Source: an uncultured Bacteroidales bacterium (GTDB taxonomy: Bacteria > Bacteroidota > Bacteroidia > Bacteroidales > P3). Taken from it: DNA of 33,098 nucleotides. Below the pieces are notes generated by a model, which saw only the letters and a list, made by a program, of their open reading frames with translations, was not told the origin of the DNA and did no database searches. The stretch's first letter is position 1, and each line of letters opens with the position of its first letter. Position numbers and translations under genes: made by a program. The stretch lies in NCBI GenBank assembly GCA_946401725.1, contig CAMIVE010000019.1, forward strand, positions 1 through 33,098. The letters are read 5' to 3'. Of the stretch, positions 9,131-16,579 are shown in pieces.

Positions 9131-9143
9131 TGTCATTTTGTCA
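9131..9143. promoter_or_regulatory. Candidate clpB operator: TGTCA-TTT-TGTCA direct repeat
   Basis: Two TGTCA half-sites 8 bp apart lie about 58 bp upstream of the clpB ATG in a region without an exact TAnnTTTG box. A heat-shock regulator site is a possibility; there is no CIRCE palindrome. Assignment is inference only. Confidence 0.3.
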
Positions 9144-9200
9144 GTATGTTGCCTCTGGATTGTTTTTTGATGGAGTGTGTTTTCAGAAAGGAAAAAAATT

Positions 9201-11858
9201 ATGACATTAGACAAATTCACAATTAAAGCACAAGAATCGGTACAGAAAGCCGCAGAGATGGCTCAGGCCCACCAACACCCGAGCATTGACACGGTACATT
9301 TGTTGAAAGGTATGTTGAGTGTGGATGAGAATGTGACACCTTATTTATTAAAAAAAATGGAGGTGAGCATCCCGCGGTTGTCTCAGGCTCTCGACGCCCA
9401 GATGCAGTCGTTGCCACGCGTCAGCGGCGGTAGCCAGTATCCCAGCAACGATCTTAGCAGTGCGCTTATCAAGGCGCAGCAGACGGCTACAGAGATGAAC
9501 GATGAGTTTGTTTCTGTTGAGCATCTGCTGTTGGCATTGCTCGGTGGCCGGGACAATACGGCTCGTCTGCTTAAGGATGCCGGTGCGTCGGAGAAGGCGC
9601 TCAAAGCCGCTATTGCGGACCTCCGCAAAGGTAGCAAGGTGGGTAGCCAGTCGGCCGAAGACACGTTCAATGCGTTGAACAAATATGCCAAGAACTTGAA
9701 CCAGCTGGCTCAGAGCGGCAAGTTGGATCCTGTAATTGGCCGAGATGACGAGATACGCCGTGTTTTGCAGATTTTGAGCCGACGGACCAAGAACAACCCC
9801 ATACTGATTGGTGAGCCGGGTGTTGGAAAGACGGCTATAGCAGAAGGTATTGCCCATCGTATCATCAGCGGCGATGTGCCGGAGAATCTGAAATCCAAAA
9901 CGCTCTATTCCCTTGATATGGGAGCCTTGATTGCAGGTGCCAAATATAAAGGCGAATTTGAGGAGCGTCTGAAGAGTGTTATCCGTGAAATCAACGAAGC
10001 TGACGGCGAAATCATCCTCTTTATCGATGAGATCCACACCCTTGTGGGTGCTGGCGGAGGTGAGGGGGCTATGGATGCCGCCAATATCTTGAAACCGGCA
10101 TTGGCACGAGGTGAGCTGCGGGCCATCGGTGCCACGACGCTGGATGAATACCAGAAGTATTTCGAGAAAGACAAAGCGTTGGAACGCCGTTTCCAGAGTG
10201 TGCTTATCGACGAGCCGAGTGTGGCTGACACCATCTCGATTTTGCGTGGCCTGAAGGAACGCTACGAGGTGCATCACAAGGTGCGTATCAAGGACGAGGC
10301 TATCATCACCGCTGCCGAATTGAGCAACCGGTATATCAGCGACCGGTTCCTGCCCGACAAGGCCATCGACTTGATTGACGAGGCGGCTGCCAAATTGCGT
10401 ATGGAGATAGACTCCGTACCGGAGGAACTGGATGAGATAGAACGTAAAATCCGTCAACTGGAGATTGAACGCGAAGCCATCAGTCGTGAAAACGAGCACA
10501 GCGACAGCAGTGATACGGGATCGGTGCAGGCCAATAGCGACAAGTTGAATCGTATTGGACACGATATTGCCGTGTTGACCGAACAGCGCGACCAGATGAA
10601 AGCGCGTTGGCAGAATGAGAAAAATATCGTCGAGTCGATTCAGAGTGAGGTGAAAAATATCGAGAGTTACAAATTCGAGGCCGAACAGGCGGAGCGGCAA
10701 GGCGACTATGGTAAAGTGGCAGAATTGCGCTATGGACGTATCAAGGAGGCCGAGAAGCATGTCGAAGAACTCAAGGTGCAACTCCGCTCCATGCAGGCCG
10801 ACAACGCCATGATAAACGAGGAGGTGGATAGCGAACAGATTGCTGAAGTGGTCAGCAAATGGACGGGAATTCCTGTCACTAAGATGATGCAGACAGAACG
10901 CGAGAAGTTGTTGCATTTGGAATCAGAACTGCACAAACGTGTCGTGGGACAGGATGAGGCTATCGAGACCATAGCCAACGCCATCCGACGCAGCCGTACC
11001 GGCCTGAGCGATGGCAAACGGCCTATCAGCAGTTTCATCTTCCTGGGCACCACAGGTGTCGGCAAGACAGAACTGGCCAAAGCATTGGCAGAGGTGTTGT
11101 TCGACGACGAGGATATGATGGTGCGTATCGACATGAGTGAATATCAGGAACGTCACAGCGTCAGCCGACTGATTGGAGCGCCTCCGGGATACGTGGGTTA
11201 CGACGAGAGCGGCCAGTTGACTGAGGCGGTGCGCCGCAAACCTTATAGCATTGTTCTTTTCGACGAGATAGAGAAAGCCCATCCTGATGTCTTCAATATT
11301 CTGCTTCAAGTGCTTGAGGACGGTCGATTGACAGACAACAAGGGTCGTACCTGCGACTTCAAGAACACCATTATCATTATGACTTCGAACATGGGTAGCA
11401 ATATTATCCATGAGCGTTTGAGCGACACGATGAATATCAATGACTACACCATTGAGACGACCAAGAACGATGTGATGGATCTGTTGAAACAGCATATGCG
11501 TCCGGAATTTCTCAATCGAATTGACGAGATTATCATGTTCCGTCCGCTCAGCAAAAATCAGATCCGTGACGTGGTGCGACTGCAACTGAATCAAGTTGCC
11601 AAGATGCTTGAGAAAAACGAGATCCTGGTCAGCGCTACCGACGAGGCTGTCAATCTGCTGGCCGATATCGGTTTCGACCCCGCTATGGGTGCCCGTCCGG
11701 TGAAGCGGGTCATCCAACGCCAGATCCTCAACGAGCTTTCGAAACAGATTCTGGAGGAGAAAATCCGTACAAGCGACAATATCATCATTGATGTCATCGA
11801 CGACCAGTTTGTTTTCTACAACAGCAATTTAAAGACGGACGTCGTTGGTAATGAATAA
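9201..11858 (+). CDS. clpB: ATP-dependent disaggregase chaperone ClpB
   Basis: 885 residues. ClpB pulls proteins out of aggregates with DnaK/DnaJ, as a hexameric AAA+ ring in the cytoplasm. An N-terminal Clp repeat domain ([20 protein letters not shown] onward) precedes the first AAA+ module with Walker A GEPGVGKT (204-211) and Walker B FIDEIH. The coiled-coil middle domain (about 410-555) follows, then the second AAA+ module with Walker A GTTGVGKT (616-623), [10 protein letters not shown] and the C-terminal D2 small domain ([12 protein letters not shown]). It is slightly longer than the common ~860 residues owing to a Ser/Asp-rich insertion in the middle domain ([15 protein letters not shown]). 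I chose the ATG at 9201, which follows AGAAAGG-like purines; an upstream GTG at 9177 adds an unlikely leader. It stands alone with its own terminator. Confidence 0.97.
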   Translation: MTLDKFTIKAQESVQKAAEMAQAHQHPSIDTVHLLKGMLSVDENVTPYLLKKMEVSIPRLSQALDAQMQSLPRVSGGSQYPSNDLSSALIKAQQTATEMNDEFVSVEHLLLALLGGRDNTARLLKDAGASEKALKAAIADLRKGSKVGSQSAEDTFNALNKYAKNLNQLAQSGKLDPVIGRDDEIRRVLQILSRRTKNNPILIGEPGVGKTAIAEGIAHRIISGDVPENLKSKTLYSLDMGALIAGAKYKGEFEERLKSVIREINEADGEIILFIDEIHTLVGAGGGEGAMDAANILKPALARGELRAIGATTLDEYQKYFEKDKALERRFQSVLIDEPSVADTISILRGLKERYEVHHKVRIKDEAIITAAELSNRYISDRFLPDKAIDLIDEAAAKLRMEIDSVPEELDEIERKIRQLEIEREAISRENEHSDSSDTGSVQANSDKLNRIGHDIAVLTEQRDQMKARWQNEKNIVESIQSEVKNIESYKFEAEQAERQGDYGKVAELRYGRIKEAEKHVEELKVQLRSMQADNAMINEEVDSEQIAEVVSKWTGIPVTKMMQTEREKLLHLESELHKRVVGQDEAIETIANAIRRSRTGLSDGKRPISSFIFLGTTGVGKTELAKALAEVLFDDEDMMVRIDMSEYQERHSVSRLIGAPPGYVGYDESGQLTEAVRRKPYSIVLFDEIEKAHPDVFNILLQVLEDGRLTDNKGRTCDFKNTIIIMTSNMGSNIIHERLSDTMNINDYTIETTKNDVMDLLKQHMRPEFLNRIDEIIMFRPLSKNQIRDVVRLQLNQVAKMLEKNEILVSATDEAVNLLADIGFDPAMGARPVKRVIQRQILNELSKQILEEKIRTSDNIIIDVIDDQFVFYNSNLKTDVVGNE

Positions 11859-11862
11859 AAAT

Positions 11863-11971
11863 GGAAGTAAAAATGGGAGTAAAAATGGACAAATGAGATG
11901 TATTGTCCTGTGCGCAGCACATAACTTCCTTTTTTACTTCCATCGAAGATTTACTTCCTTCTATTACTTCC
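11863..11971 (+). repeat. Interspersed structured repeat, copy 1
   Basis: About 110 bp that match a second copy at 16409-16533. The outer arms are complementary (GGAAGTAAAAATGG at the left, CCTTTTTTACTTCC at the right). Inside lie GGACAA...TTGTCC (11887-11908) and a hairpin TGTGC-GCA-GCACA (11909-11921). The right part repeats the word TTACTTCC. In copy 2 the inner hairpin is TGCGC-ATA-GCGCA, a compensatory pair change, so folding seems to be conserved. It sits between convergent clpB and the tRNA methyltransferase gene, just before the clpB terminator. Confidence 0.75.
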
Positions 11972-11975
11972 TCTT

Positions 11976-12009
11976 AGGTGCCCTGCTTTAAAGCAGGGCA
12001 CCTTTTTTT
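11976..12009 (+). terminator. Intrinsic terminator of clpB
   Basis: A perfect 28-bp palindrome (arm AGGTGCCCTGCTTT, 11976-11989) is followed by a seven-T run. It lies about 115 bp after the clpB stop, beyond the interspersed repeat. Confidence 0.88.
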
Positions 12010-12030
12010 GTAGGGAGGGTACGACTCCTC

Positions 12031-12780
12031 TTAGGGATGAAGCCATAAATAGAATTCCGCTGTCAGCGCGATATAAGCGTCGCTGTAGCTGTTGTCTTCG
12101 TTGCGCATGAATAGTTTTTCGGATACGAGTGCCTCGTTTTCTTGTGTCTCTTTTTTCTGGAAGTTGAAAACTATGCGTTTGGCAGGGTCCCCAGGGCGGT
12201 TATGGATGGTGACAAGTTTGACGGCATTCAGTCCGTTCTGGCATGCATGTGTGAGTGCGGGCTCTTGCTGTTCCAATGGTAGGATAACTGCCAGAGTTCC
12301 ATTAGGCGCAAGCAGATGGCTGGAATGGTTGAATAGCTGTTCCAATGGCAAAGTGTCGTCATGACGTGCCATTCGTTTACGTGGGTTGTTGTTTTTTAAT
12401 GAGTGGGAGAAATAGGGTGGGTTGGATACAATCAGGTCGTATCGGTTACCAAGGGACGTATGTTCAATGCCTCCCTCAGAGAAATCATGAAGTGACAAAT
12501 GGTGGGCTTTGAGTCGCTGACTCCATGGTGAATCCTGGAAATTCTTTGTGGCTACCTGGATGGTTTCTTCGTCGATATCGATGGCATCGATGACTGCATC
12601 AGGAAATCGCTGTGCCATCATCAATGCGATAATGCCGCTTCCGGTACCGATGTCGAGTATACGGTGCGGAATGGATGTAGGAGTGGCCAACACCCCTAAC
12701 AGCACGGCATCGGTCCCCAGTTTCATGGTGGCGTGGCTGTCGTCAAGGTTGAAGTGTCGGAATTGGAACATGGATGGCAA
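12031..12780 (-). CDS. trmN6: tRNA1(Val) adenine-37 N6-methyltransferase
   Basis: 249 residues of the YfiC/TrmN6 family, which methylates N6 of A37 in tRNA-Val using SAM. The N-terminal FRHFNLDDSHATMKLGTDAVLLG matches the family opening (F-F...D...MKxGTDxxLLGA). The SAM motif I is LDIGTGSGIIAL (residues 43-49 the core) and the catalytic NPPYF is at 120-124, with the family's RxRMARHD element following. The start could be ATG 12780 (MPSMFQF) or 12771 (MFQF). It begins just after the terminator of the exbD operon, so it has its own promoter, which I could not locate, and converges on clpB. Confidence 0.88.
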   Translation of the reverse strand: MPSMFQFRHFNLDDSHATMKLGTDAVLLGVLATPTSIPHRILDIGTGSGIIALMMAQRFPDAVIDAIDIDEETIQVATKNFQDSPWSQRLKAHHLSLHDFSEGGIEHTSLGNRYDLIVSNPPYFSHSLKNNNPRKRMARHDDTLPLEQLFNHSSHLLAPNGTLAVILPLEQQEPALTHACQNGLNAVKLVTIHNRPGDPAKRIVFNFQKKETQENEALVSEKLFMRNEDNSYSDAYIALTAEFYLWLHP

Positions 12781-12789
12781 GATTTTTTC

Positions 12790-12831
12790 AAAAAAAAGAG
12801 CTGCCGCACGAAAAAGTACAGCAGCTCTTTT
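12790..12831 (-). terminator. Terminator of the exbB-exbD operon
   Basis: Arms 12794-12804 and 12821-12831 (AAAAGAGCTGC and complement) form an 11-bp stem with a 16-nt loop. On the minus strand a run of eight T follows. It lies 18 bp after the last exbD stop. Confidence 0.85.
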
Positions 12832-12848
12832 ATTAGATGAATTAAGTG

Positions 12849-13322
12849 TTACTTCTTTTTCGCATCTTTCGAAGCGTTGTAGAAGATCTTCAGTGCGTTG
12901 GATGCACGGAGTTCCTGTTTGATGTCGCTGATGGTACCCATCTTCACTTTGCTGTCGGCTTTGATGGCAAAGGTGAGGAGGTCTCTCTCGACACCATTAC
13001 GCTGCGCTTTTTCCTCTTCCACGAAGTGGCGAATCTGATCGACTTCGGAGATCTGGTCGTTCAGCTGGATACGGGGTTCGGTACCGTATTTTGCAGCATA
13101 TTGCTCTGTGGGAACACCGATGTTGATGTAAGCGACGAGACTCTTTTTCTCCAGTTTGGTCACCTCAGAGCCTTTGGGGGCGTTGATTTTCACAAATAAC
13201 GTGCTTTCACGCATGGTGGTGATGACCATGAAGAAGAACAGGAGCATGAAAATAATGTCGGACATCGATCCCATGTTCAGACCGGGCGTACCTTTATCAT
13301 TTTTTTGTTTAAAACGTGCCAT
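12849..13322 (-). CDS. exbD: ExbD/TolR-type biopolymer transport protein (second copy)
   Basis: 157 residues. A short basic N-terminus with the Bacteroidota signature (KQKNDKGTPGLNMGSMSDIIFMLLFFFMVITTM) holds the single membrane helix, with Asp in SMSDIIF as the proton-relay residue. A periplasmic domain follows, ending in the Lys-rich KDAKKK. ExbD works with ExbB to convert proton flow into motion of TonB, powering outer-membrane receptors, or in a Tol-like role. It overlaps the preceding exbD by 1 bp (TAATG at 13320-13324), so translation is coupled. Last gene of the operon, followed by a terminator. Confidence 0.9.
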   Translation of the reverse strand: MARFKQKNDKGTPGLNMGSMSDIIFMLLFFFMVITTMRESTLFVKINAPKGSEVTKLEKKSLVAYINIGVPTEQYAAKYGTEPRIQLNDQISEVDQIRHFVEEEKAQRNGVERDLLTFAIKADSKVKMGTISDIKQELRASNALKIFYNASKDAKKK

Positions 13323-13912
13323 TATTTTCCTCCTCCCGTATTTTTAGGCTCGGCTTCGGAGATAGCGACAGGGATAGCCTTGTCGATAGCATGTTGACGA
13401 GCGGTGTCTAAGTCAATATATGCTTTGCTGAATTTTTGTTTTGCCAGTTCGTTACGCATTTCATTGATGGCGGCAGTCAATTCGTTCTGAACCCTGAAGT
13501 AGGTCTCATACGAAGTACCACGGTCGTTCTGTAGCGAAATCACACCTTTCGACACTGGGTATTTGCCCAGGTACTTGATGTCGACCATTTCTTTCTGCGG
13601 CAGATCTTCGCGGTTTTCCGGGTTGCCCAGGAATTCCTTGGCACGATCTTTCAGCAGGCCAAGGGCAGTCTCTTTATCAACGGGAACCTCTTTGTTGAAG
13701 AGGATGAGGTCGCTACGGTTGATTTTTACAATGAAGATATTACGCTCACGAACATCCGGCGGTGTAAATGACGGCGGCAGCGGTGGGGGCAGACGCCGTG
13801 CGATACCCATATCTGTGTTGATGCTGGAGGTCATCAGGAAGAATGTCAACAGCAAGAACGAGATATCGGCCATCGAACTTGTATTTAAACCTGGAGTTGC
13901 TCTTTTAGCCAT
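13322..13912 (-). CDS. exbD: ExbD/TolR-type biopolymer transport protein (first copy)
   Basis: 196 residues. The N-terminus KRATPGLNTSSMADISFLLLTFFLM is the membrane helix with the conserved Asp (MADISF). A Pro-rich linker (RRLPPPLPPSF) then leads to the periplasmic domain. The C-terminus is Gly/Lys-rich (EPKNTGGGK). Two differing ExbD proteins side by side are usual in Bacteroidota and probably form a heteromeric motor with ExbB. Its stop overlaps the next exbD start. Confidence 0.9.
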   Translation of the reverse strand: MAKRATPGLNTSSMADISFLLLTFFLMTSSINTDMGIARRLPPPLPPSFTPPDVRERNIFIVKINRSDLILFNKEVPVDKETALGLLKDRAKEFLGNPENREDLPQKEMVDIKYLGKYPVSKGVISLQNDRGTSYETYFRVQNELTAAINEMRNELAKQKFSKAYIDLDTARQHAIDKAIPVAISEAEPKNTGGGK

Positions 13913-13919
13913 AATTTAG

Positions 13920-14345
13920 TTATTTTTTAAATGCTTTGGAAATCTCGACGTAAATCATCAGCACAACAGCAGCCAAGAGAGCGAAATAGGTCGTGTAGCA
14001 AGCTGTGGCGATGAGTTTGGCTGTTTTTTCACTTGTCTCGTAGCGCGACAGGAACTCTTGCGGCATGGAGTCGCCACCAGCGAGCACGAAGGCTACGATT
14101 AAAACAACAGCGATGATACCCAGTGCAATGAGGGCTTTCTTGGGTTTCTTGATAACGCTAATAATACCAAAGAAGATCCACAGAGCAAGGCTGAGTACGA
14201 TAAAGCATACGAGAATCCAAAAGGCGACATCGAACAGACCGCCGAATTTCTCCTGATTGGTTGCGAACAGAATAGCACAGACAGCAACAATCAGTGCGAT
14301 GGCGAGACTGGCGATGGTAATTATTTTTCTTAAACTTTCTTTCAT
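13920..14345 (-). CDS. Four-TM membrane protein of the exb operon, function unknown
   Basis: 141 residues with four predicted membrane helices: IITIASLAIALIVAVCAILF, VAFWILVCFIVLSLALWIFF, ALIALGIIAVVLIVAFVLAG and TTYFALLAAVVLMIYVEI. No catalytic motif is visible. It is wedged between exbB and exbD, 7 bp before the first exbD, so it is very likely an accessory part of the same energy-transducing complex. I do not know a named function. Confidence 0.75.
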   Translation of the reverse strand: MKESLRKIITIASLAIALIVAVCAILFATNQEKFGGLFDVAFWILVCFIVLSLALWIFFGIISVIKKPKKALIALGIIAVVLIVAFVLAGGDSMPQEFLSRYETSEKTAKLIATACYTTYFALLAAVVLMIYVEISKAFKK

Positions 14346-14396
14346 AACAGTAAAGGATTAAAAAAGTTAATAATTAGTTTCTATATCCTTACACTA

Positions 14397-15218
14397 TTAT
14401 CTTTTGTTCTTGATGAGGATGTCCATGAAAGTGATGGAACCATCTTCCATTTGAGAAACGAGACTTTCGATTTTGGTGAGGAGATAGTTGTAGAAAATCT
14501 GAAGGACGATAGCGACGATAAGACCGAAGACGGTTGTCAACAGAGCCACCTTCATACCACCAGCAACAACGGTCGGGCTGATATCACCAGCTTTCTCGAT
14601 GTCATCGAATGCCTGGACCATACCGATAACGGTACCGAGGAATCCGAAGGAGGGAGCCAGAGCGATGAACAGAGCAATCCAGGTGAGGTTGGCCTCGAGA
14701 CGAGCCATCTGGACACCACCATAGGAGGTAACAGCTTTCTCGACGTTTTCAAGACCTTCGTCAATACGGTCAAGACCCTGATAGAAGATGCTGGCGACAG
14801 GACCGCGGGTGTTGCGGCAGAGCTCTTTGGCAGCTGCATAGTCGCCCTTGGTGACATTGCCTTCGATACCTTCAAGGAGTTTGTTGACATTGGTGGTAGC
14901 CATGTTGAGGTAAATGATACGCTCAATCACAAGAGCCATACCAATGATAAGGCAGAGGAGCACGGGGGTCATCCAGCCTGCACCACCTTGGATGTATTTC
15001 TCTTTCAGCACCTCGTGGAAGGACTTTTCAGTGGCTTCCTCAGGAGCGACGGCGGTGGTTGCCTCAGTTGCCTCGGCAGCAGGAGCTGCAGCGGAGTCGT
15101 TGGTTACTTGCTCGGTTTGGGCATCCTTGTTTTCATTGGCACCCTGAGCCATAACACTGTTCAGATTGGTGAATGTCAATAATCCAATTATCGACATTAA
15201 AGCAATTACTTTTTTCAT
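14397..15218 (-). CDS. exbB: ExbB/TolQ/MotA-type proton channel protein
   Basis: 273 residues. A signal-like N-terminus (MKKVIALMSIIGLLTFTNLN to MAQ) and an Ala/Glu/Thr-rich exported linker (about 25-65) precede the three TM segments of the MotA/TolQ/ExbB domain: GWMTPVLLCLIIGMALVIER, WIALFIALAPSFGFLGTVIG and ALLTTVFGLIVAIVLQIFY. The GTVIGMVQAF motif is the family hallmark. With ExbD it forms the proton-driven stator for TonB. The N-terminal extension with a signal peptide is common in Bacteroidota but absent from E. coli ExbB. First gene of the operon, with a TAnnTTTG box 65 bp upstream. Confidence 0.92.
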   Translation of the reverse strand: MKKVIALMSIIGLLTFTNLNSVMAQGANENKDAQTEQVTNDSAAAPAAEATEATTAVAPEEATEKSFHEVLKEKYIQGGAGWMTPVLLCLIIGMALVIERIIYLNMATTNVNKLLEGIEGNVTKGDYAAAKELCRNTRGPVASIFYQGLDRIDEGLENVEKAVTSYGGVQMARLEANLTWIALFIALAPSFGFLGTVIGMVQAFDDIEKAGDISPTVVAGGMKVALLTTVFGLIVAIVLQIFYNYLLTKIESLVSQMEDGSITFMDILIKNKR

Positions 15219-15282
15219 GGTTGTTTTTAATGTATTAATTATTAATTAGTTAGATTGTTTCTATATTTTTACAATACAATTG

Positions 15283-15290
15283 CAAATGTA
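15283..15290 (-). promoter_or_regulatory. -7 box of the exb operon
   Basis: Minus strand TACATTTG, an exact TAnnTTTG match, with TTTC about 19 bp upstream. The leader to exbB is about 58 nt and AT-rich. Confidence 0.65.
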
Positions 15291-15406
15291 GCAATTTATT
15301 TGCAACTGGGAAAGTTTTTTTGCTATTTTTTTTGTTTTTACTCCTATTTTCTTTCTTTGTCTTTTGTTAATTTATTTAAATTCAATTATATAATTTCGAG
15401 TAGAAA

Positions 15407-16381
15407 TCAGACATTTCTATCCAGCAATTTGGCTGCCAATTCGCGTAGCAGGGTTTTGTTGTTTTCCGGTTTTCGGATATCGTCAAGGCAGGATGCCGCA
15501 TCTTGATGGAGTCGCTTGATGGCAGACTCCACATCATTGCGGATGTCAAGTGTTTTGTATATCTCGAGTACTTCGTTGATTTTAGCTTCGGGATTTTCAG
15601 GGTGACTTTTAAATAGTTCTGTGAGTCTGTTGCGCTGTTCTTTGGTTCCTTTCTGCAGGGCAAGGAGAAAAAGATAGGTCTTTTTGTTGTCTTTGATGTC
15701 GGTCCCGGTCTGTTTGCCGAATGTGGCAGGGTCACCGTAGGCATCCAACAGGTCGTCACGCAATTGGAATGCCAGTCCGATATGGATGCCAAATTGGTAG
15801 ATGCGTTCGATGTCGGCACTGTCGGCTTGGGCGGTGAGTGCACCGATCTTTAGTGCTGCGGCAAGCAGTACGGCAGTTTTGAGACGGATCATTTCCATAT
15901 ATTCGCTGAGGCTGACATCGTCTCGTGTCTCGAAGTTCATGTCATATTGCTGTCCTTCGCATATTTCCATGCTCGTTTTTTCGAAAGTGTTTAATATCTG
16001 TCGCATTTTAGGATGCTCCTGCTTGATAAAATAGCGCCAAGCAAGGATATTCATGGCATCGCCGGAGAGAATGGCTGTGTTCTCGTCCCATTTACGGTAG
16101 ACTGTGGGTTGGCCCCGTCGTATAGGCGATTTATCCATCAGGTCATCGTGGAGTAATGTGAAATTATGGAAAGTCTCAATTCCAATGGCATAGTTGAAGG
16201 CTTGTTCGATTTCACCGCCGAAGAGCTCTGTAGCTGCAAGAAGCAGCAGTGGCCGGATGCGTTTCCCCCCTAATGCGAGCGTGTAGGCGATGGGTTCATA
16301 GAGCTCTTTCGGTTCATCCAGAAACACTTCATCGGCAAAGAGTTTCTGGACCTTTTCTTGCAATTGTTTTGCTGTATACAT
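15407..16381 (-). CDS. Polyprenyl (trans-prenyl) diphosphate synthase
   Basis: 324 residues. It condenses isopentenyl diphosphate units onto an allylic primer, giving precursors of quinones or other isoprenoids. GGKRIRP (about 38-44), the first Asp-rich motif DDLMD (79-83) with SPIRRGQPTVY after it, the KTA near 168-170 and the second Asp-rich motif DDLLD (209-213) followed by a lysine-rich DNKKTYL are all present. Residue -5 before the first motif is Phe74, which tends to shorten the product, but chain length cannot be fixed by eye. It stands alone on the minus strand; an interspersed repeat occupies the region upstream and no clear promoter box is visible. Confidence 0.93.
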   Translation of the reverse strand: MYTAKQLQEKVQKLFADEVFLDEPKELYEPIAYTLALGGKRIRPLLLLAATELFGGEIEQAFNYAIGIETFHNFTLLHDDLMDKSPIRRGQPTVYRKWDENTAILSGDAMNILAWRYFIKQEHPKMRQILNTFEKTSMEICEGQQYDMNFETRDDVSLSEYMEMIRLKTAVLLAAALKIGALTAQADSADIERIYQFGIHIGLAFQLRDDLLDAYGDPATFGKQTGTDIKDNKKTYLFLLALQKGTKEQRNRLTELFKSHPENPEAKINEVLEIYKTLDIRNDVESAIKRLHQDAASCLDDIRKPENNKTLLRELAAKLLDRNV

Positions 16382-16408
16382 TGTTTATAATTGAGATTTT
16401 TAAATAAA

Positions 16409-16533
16409 AGTGGGAGTATAATTGGAAGTAAAATTGGAAGTAAAATTGGACAAATGATCTGTATTGTCCTGCGCATAGCGCATTACTTCCTTTTTAACTC
16501 CCATCGAAGATTTACTTCTTTTTATTACTTCCC
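16409..16533 (+). repeat. Interspersed structured repeat, copy 2
   Basis: Same architecture as 11863-11971: GGAAGTAAAATT words at the left, GGACAA...TTGTCC, a hairpin TGCGC-ATA-GCGCA (16470-16482) and ACTTCC words with CCATCGAAGATTTACTTC at the right. This copy has an additional GGAAGTAAAATT unit. It fills the gap between the polyprenyl synthase start and the 3' end of the BamA-like gene. Confidence 0.75.
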
Positions 16534-16579
16534 ATTGTTTTAATTTTATGACTATTGCTATGATAGAAAATGTAAAAAA

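Noticed and set aside
9348..10916. 522-codon open frame opposite clpB
   Set aside because: It is antisense to the first AAA+ module and middle domain of clpB, with no motif or promoter of its own.
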